Assembly (NCBI GenBank): GCA_006538405.1
Contig: BJKQ01000002.1
Coordinates: forward strand, 1,612,001 to 1,676,000
Origin: Hansfordia pulvinata
Lineage: Eukaryota > Ascomycota > Sordariomycetes > Xylariales
Length of the DNA: 64,000 nt
Direction: 5' to 3'
The position numbers were made by a program, and so were the translations under genes. Under the pieces are notes generated by a model that was given only the letters and a program-made list of their open reading frames with translations, made no database searches and was not told the DNA's origin. Shown here piece by piece: positions 60,801 through 64,000 of this stretch; position 1 is the first letter of the stretch; each line of letters begins with the position of its first letter.

Positions 60801-62531
60801 CCGTGCAGAGTGGTTGTCACAGAACAGAACAGAGCGCAGAGGAGGGGTGAGCATGTATGCGATCGCCGCACTGCCTGCGAGCCAGGCAGGACTCGGTTCA
60901 AGATGATGAGCTGGCTAGTCGCGGCAAGAGGCAACTGACGAGAAAGGAACGGACGCACTCGTACAGACAAAGACAGGTAGGTGGTGGTTATGGGCCAAAC
61001 TCATCACAGCTTGAATGAACACTGGGGCTGAGTACTCGTACACGAAACCCACTTCTCAGCATCCGCCAAAACCCGCAGGCGGCCCGTCCATTGTCCACAG
61101 CAGCCGAGAACAATTGCCCGGAACGAGAAGCTGCTCAGCAGACCGGACGGCTGATAAGTTAAGTAGGTACCTACCTAAAAGGTAGTCCGGCTTTTGCGTT
61201 CCGTAGCCCGTATCCATCGGTACATATAACTTCTCCCAACGCAGGCTGCGACCAAAGAGGGCTAAATTGAAGCTAGGGTTCACAGGCCAAGCAAAGGCGG
61301 CAAGAGGTCCACTGGAGATGTAGGGAGTACTCGCACGGGTCATGGGCACCTGTGCCTGAGGAGAAAAAAAATTGTTAAGGCCACCGCAAGATATCTGCCA
61401 ATGTCGATCATGAACGGGGAACAGAGGAGGAGGAGATGGGGGGTCATGGGGCGAGCACAGCGCAGCTACTCGTAATTACGTACGCCGGACCAAAATGGAA
61501 GGAAAAGAAAAAACCAATCCATCTCGAGGCCGTCTCCCCCTCCAAGATGCAGTATCTACGAGTACCTACCACCTTGTCGAGACACAGAGCTTAAGGCACT
61601 CAAGACATATGAGTCGAGCACTCGTACCCTCTTTTTTTCTCTCGTCCCCGTTTCCGTCTTGCCCGTTGGCGAAATCGCATTGGTCCGTAAACGATGGCAC
61701 GGCCATTTCTATCGTTACGGAGGAATTATCATGGTGGTCACCGCCGCTCGTTGCTGCTTTGGCTATAACGCGTTCTGCCTTTGGCACGACTCGCGCCAGT
61801 CTGCGCAAACCTGTAGCCAGCCTTGTGCTCTGCCTTGCTGGCCCGTTACGGAGCATTCGTTATAGGAGAAGAAGAAGAAAATTGCAGAATACGTAATAAG
61901 TGCTCGTGTACACGAGTAGGTAGGCGCCGATCGCTTCGCAGTCCTTCCGTCCCTTTACCCCGCGCCTTGCTTTCAATCCGACGCAATGCAACGCGACGCA
62001 ACGAAACGGCGAGGCAGTCACCGCAGTTTGTCTTTGGTGGTGATGCAGGGCAGGGCACGGGTACATAGGTACGGTCATGTGGTGGGCTGATAGGTGCCGT
62101 AACTGCCATAGAAAGACGAAGGATAAGGATCATGCAATGCATTATCTGGCAATACCATGTCATTGTATATTGTAAATTGTACGTATTCGCGACTTGTGTC
62201 CCACAATGTATTTTTTCGTAGTGTGGACAGTGTCGGGTGATGAAGAAAGTTTGCTGTCGTTGCCAACAGACAAGGGTATCAGGGGTTGGGGTCATCGCGC
62301 CCGCATCTCGGCTCCGCTGTCGTCCCCACCAAAGCTCTAGTCTCTCCGCCGCTTCAAAAGGACCAATTGGGGAAAAAAAAAAATTTACGCCTGCTCGTGC
62401 GTGCTCGCTGATGCTGCCTCGACAAATCATGGAGACCTTTCGTAATTCGTGTATGTGAGTGTGTGTGAGTGTTTGTGTGTGTGTTTGTTTGTATCCGTAG
62501 GGGCGGAGGGAGAGATGAACCATCATCGTCA
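54858..62531. other. Gene-free region of 7.7 kb
   Basis: No protein family is recognisable in any frame. The first kilobase should include the promoter of the unknown minus-strand gene. TACGAGTA/TACTCGTA octamers occur at 55808, 55879, 56178, 56778, 57835, 58378, 59096, 61033, 61467 and 61557. Other features are repeated GGTC/GGTGAC units (56470-56505), TGCC/GCCACT units (57272-57305), a (CAT)n patch (57944-57962), short C-runs spaced by AAG/TG (60305-60352) and a GT-rich tract at 62450-62492. Confidence 0.5.
62448..62492. repeat. Imperfect (GT)n tract
   Basis: Degenerate GT repeat with GAG and TTT interruptions, just downstream of the Clr5-domain gene. Confidence 0.8.
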
Positions 62532-64000
62532 TCACATGACCATCCTCGTCCGCATGGGCATCCGGGAAGCATGTGAGGAACTTCCTGGGCGGCAGCCGAG
62601 ACCGGGACTCAGCCCGTGGCGCGGGGCTCTTCGTCGGGCAGCAACAGTCTCGAGCGCGTTTCGCGCCACCATGCTGTAGAATTGCTCGTCGCCTTCTGCT
62701 GTACTGGCCAGTGCGGTGCGGAAATGGTCCTCGGCCGTGTCCAGATCGTTGAGCTGCAGCCGCGATAGGCCGAGGATGACCATGACCCAGATGGTCAGCG
62801 AAGGGTAGGAGCCAGAACCTGGGTTCAGACCCAAGTCGGAGCCTGCGCCGCTGCCGCTGCCGCCGCTGCTCGCGGGAATGTGTCCCGGCCAGCGCCGGCG
62901 GCTTGGTGCATCGGGCGGCCCTCCGAAAGGCGCCCTTTGAGAATGTGGGTGGCGGCGGCGGGCGTCGAAGGTGCCTCGCCAAGGGTTGTCGGCCCGCTCA
63001 ATTGGTGGTGCTTGTGGAGCCAGCTCTCCACCTGGTCCCGCATCTTCGCTACTGGTGCTTCCCCTTCCAGCTGCTCGTTCTGTTCGCGTTTAGGTGCAAT
63101 CTCTACCGGGCTAGTGGCTGCGCTGGCGATGCTGCTGGTGTTGCTGCTGCCGCCGCACGAGGCCAGTTCCTTTTCAGCCTGCAGCAGGATAGCGTCGATC
63201 GTCTCGTCCAGGTCGTTTTCGGGCAGATCTGAAGGTGCCGCCAGATCGTGGAGATGGGGTGGTGGCCACCGAGCATGATTGTGGACAGCTCGAGAATGTA
63301 GCCGTGCAGCAGTCTGACCAGTTCGGGGCGCTGTCGACGGCGCAACGAACGGACCAGCTGCAACATGCAGAAAATGAACTCGGGGTTCTGGTCTGTGAGA
63401 ATTCCCTTCAGCTCGTCAAATTGGGGTTGCAGAAGAAGGAGGGTCTCGGCGTGGTTGTCCATGGTCGAGTTCAGCCGGTCGGCCACAAAGGCAAAGGTGT
63501 CGTGAAAACGCACCAGCGGCGCGATCGCCGCAATGACCGAGTGCTTGTCCGCTAGCGAGCCCTTGCCCAGTACCACGCGGCGCCAGTCACCGTTGGGGTT
63601 GCTCACCGACGGGAGCAAATTGTCGCGGTAGTAAGAGGACACTGCTGTGAGGCACCCCTTGAGAGCTGGGGAGCATGCTGTCGTGTCCGGTGTTGTGCTC
63701 ACGGTAGGGGGCATGGGCGAGGCCGAGGACGCCGATGGCGGCGGGGGAGATGCGGAGGGTGAGGATTGCGTTGGGGACGCGCTTCGAGAGCTGGCAAATG
63801 CAGGGTCTTTTTTGCGCAGCTCGGCCAGCAGCCCTGGCTTGCGCTGGAGGTAACGCCACAGCTTGGGCCCCGTCAGGGAGCGGCCACGGACGACGAGCTC
63901 GCTGTTGCGGGATTGCTGTAGCAGCATGAGGACATCGTTTTCGTTGAGGTTCTTGTCCAGATGCCACGCCCGCACCCGTTTCTTGTACATGGCAAGGCTG
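62532..64000 (-). CDS. Clr5-domain protein, 5' end outside the window (two apparent frameshifts)
   Basis: The minus-strand gene enters from the right edge. The first visible residues SLAMYKKRVRAWHLDKNLNE are the end of a Clr5 domain, an N-terminal domain of many Pezizomycotina proteins named after fission yeast Clr5. The rest is a Ser/Pro linker and a helical C-terminal region (LVRFHDTFAFVADRLNSTMD, FIFCMLQLVRSLRRRQRP, then TIWVMVILGLSRLQLNDLDT and AEDHFRTALASTAEG, which is TPR-like). The frame shifts near 63226 (one extra base restores HLQILPENDLDETIDA) and near 62884-62890 (one extra base restores AGAGPGHIPASSGGSGS). The stop at 62532 is the first in the last frame and the exact C-terminus is uncertain. 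A regulatory role in the nucleus is only inferred. Confidence 0.75.

Overview
The window looks like a chromosomal contig from a filamentous ascomycete (Pezizomycotina, most likely Sordariomycetes). The evidence is short GT..AG introns of 51-282 bases, G+C-rich third codon positions, and orthologue-like matches to fungal-specific families: Mss51, the fungal mitoribosomal protein mL67/Mhr1, a Clr5-domain protein, a PXA-domain protein, PBN1 and an Hsp98-type Hsp104. Thirteen protein-coding genes can be supported. Coding exons fill only about a third of the window. The rest is microsatellite-rich, apparently non-coding DNA. I saw no transposase, no CRISPR array, no rRNA, no convincing tRNA and no biosynthetic cluster.

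Layout. 1-13.9 kb is a gene-poor stretch packed with simple repeats. 13.9-15.6 kb (+) is a CENP-B-type helix-turn-helix protein. 17.7-23.2 kb (-) is a PXA-domain protein split by an exceptional 2.5 kb intron. 24.5-28.5 kb (-) is the splicing factor RSE1 (SF3b subunit 3). 29.5-31.1 kb (+) is MSS51. 31.3-32.4 kb (-) is an intracellular LysM protein. 33.1-34.7 kb (+) is PBN1. 35.3-37.1 kb (+) is a membrane-anchored prolyl 4-hydroxylase-like dioxygenase. 37.1-41.4 kb is non-coding. 41.4-43.0 kb (+) is a sulfotransferase-like P-loop protein. 43.8-44.7 kb (-) is mL67. 47.3-50.1 kb (+) is HSP104. 50.8-53.1 kb (+) is a CPD photolyase. 53.7-54.9 kb (-) is a conserved protein of unknown function. 54.9-62.5 kb is non-coding. 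62.5-64 kb (-) is a Clr5-domain gene cut by the window end.

The genes are housekeeping and stress functions with separate promoters, not an operon-like pathway. Several are arranged as divergent pairs (RSE1/MSS51, LysM/PBN1, mL67/HSP104) or convergent pairs (MSS51/LysM, sulfotransferase/mL67, photolyase/unknown).

Two window-wide observations stand out. First, the octamer TACGAGTA (or its complement TACTCGTA) occurs at least 43 times where about two are expected. All but one are outside coding exons, and some are fused into perfect 14-base palindromes. Second, five conserved genes are broken by eight single-base shifts. Every one is corrected by adding one base, usually in a short run of C or G. 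That is best explained by systematic homopolymer under-calling in the assembly and not by pseudogenes. I did not find a clear new biological system; the dispersed octamer is the best candidate for something undescribed.
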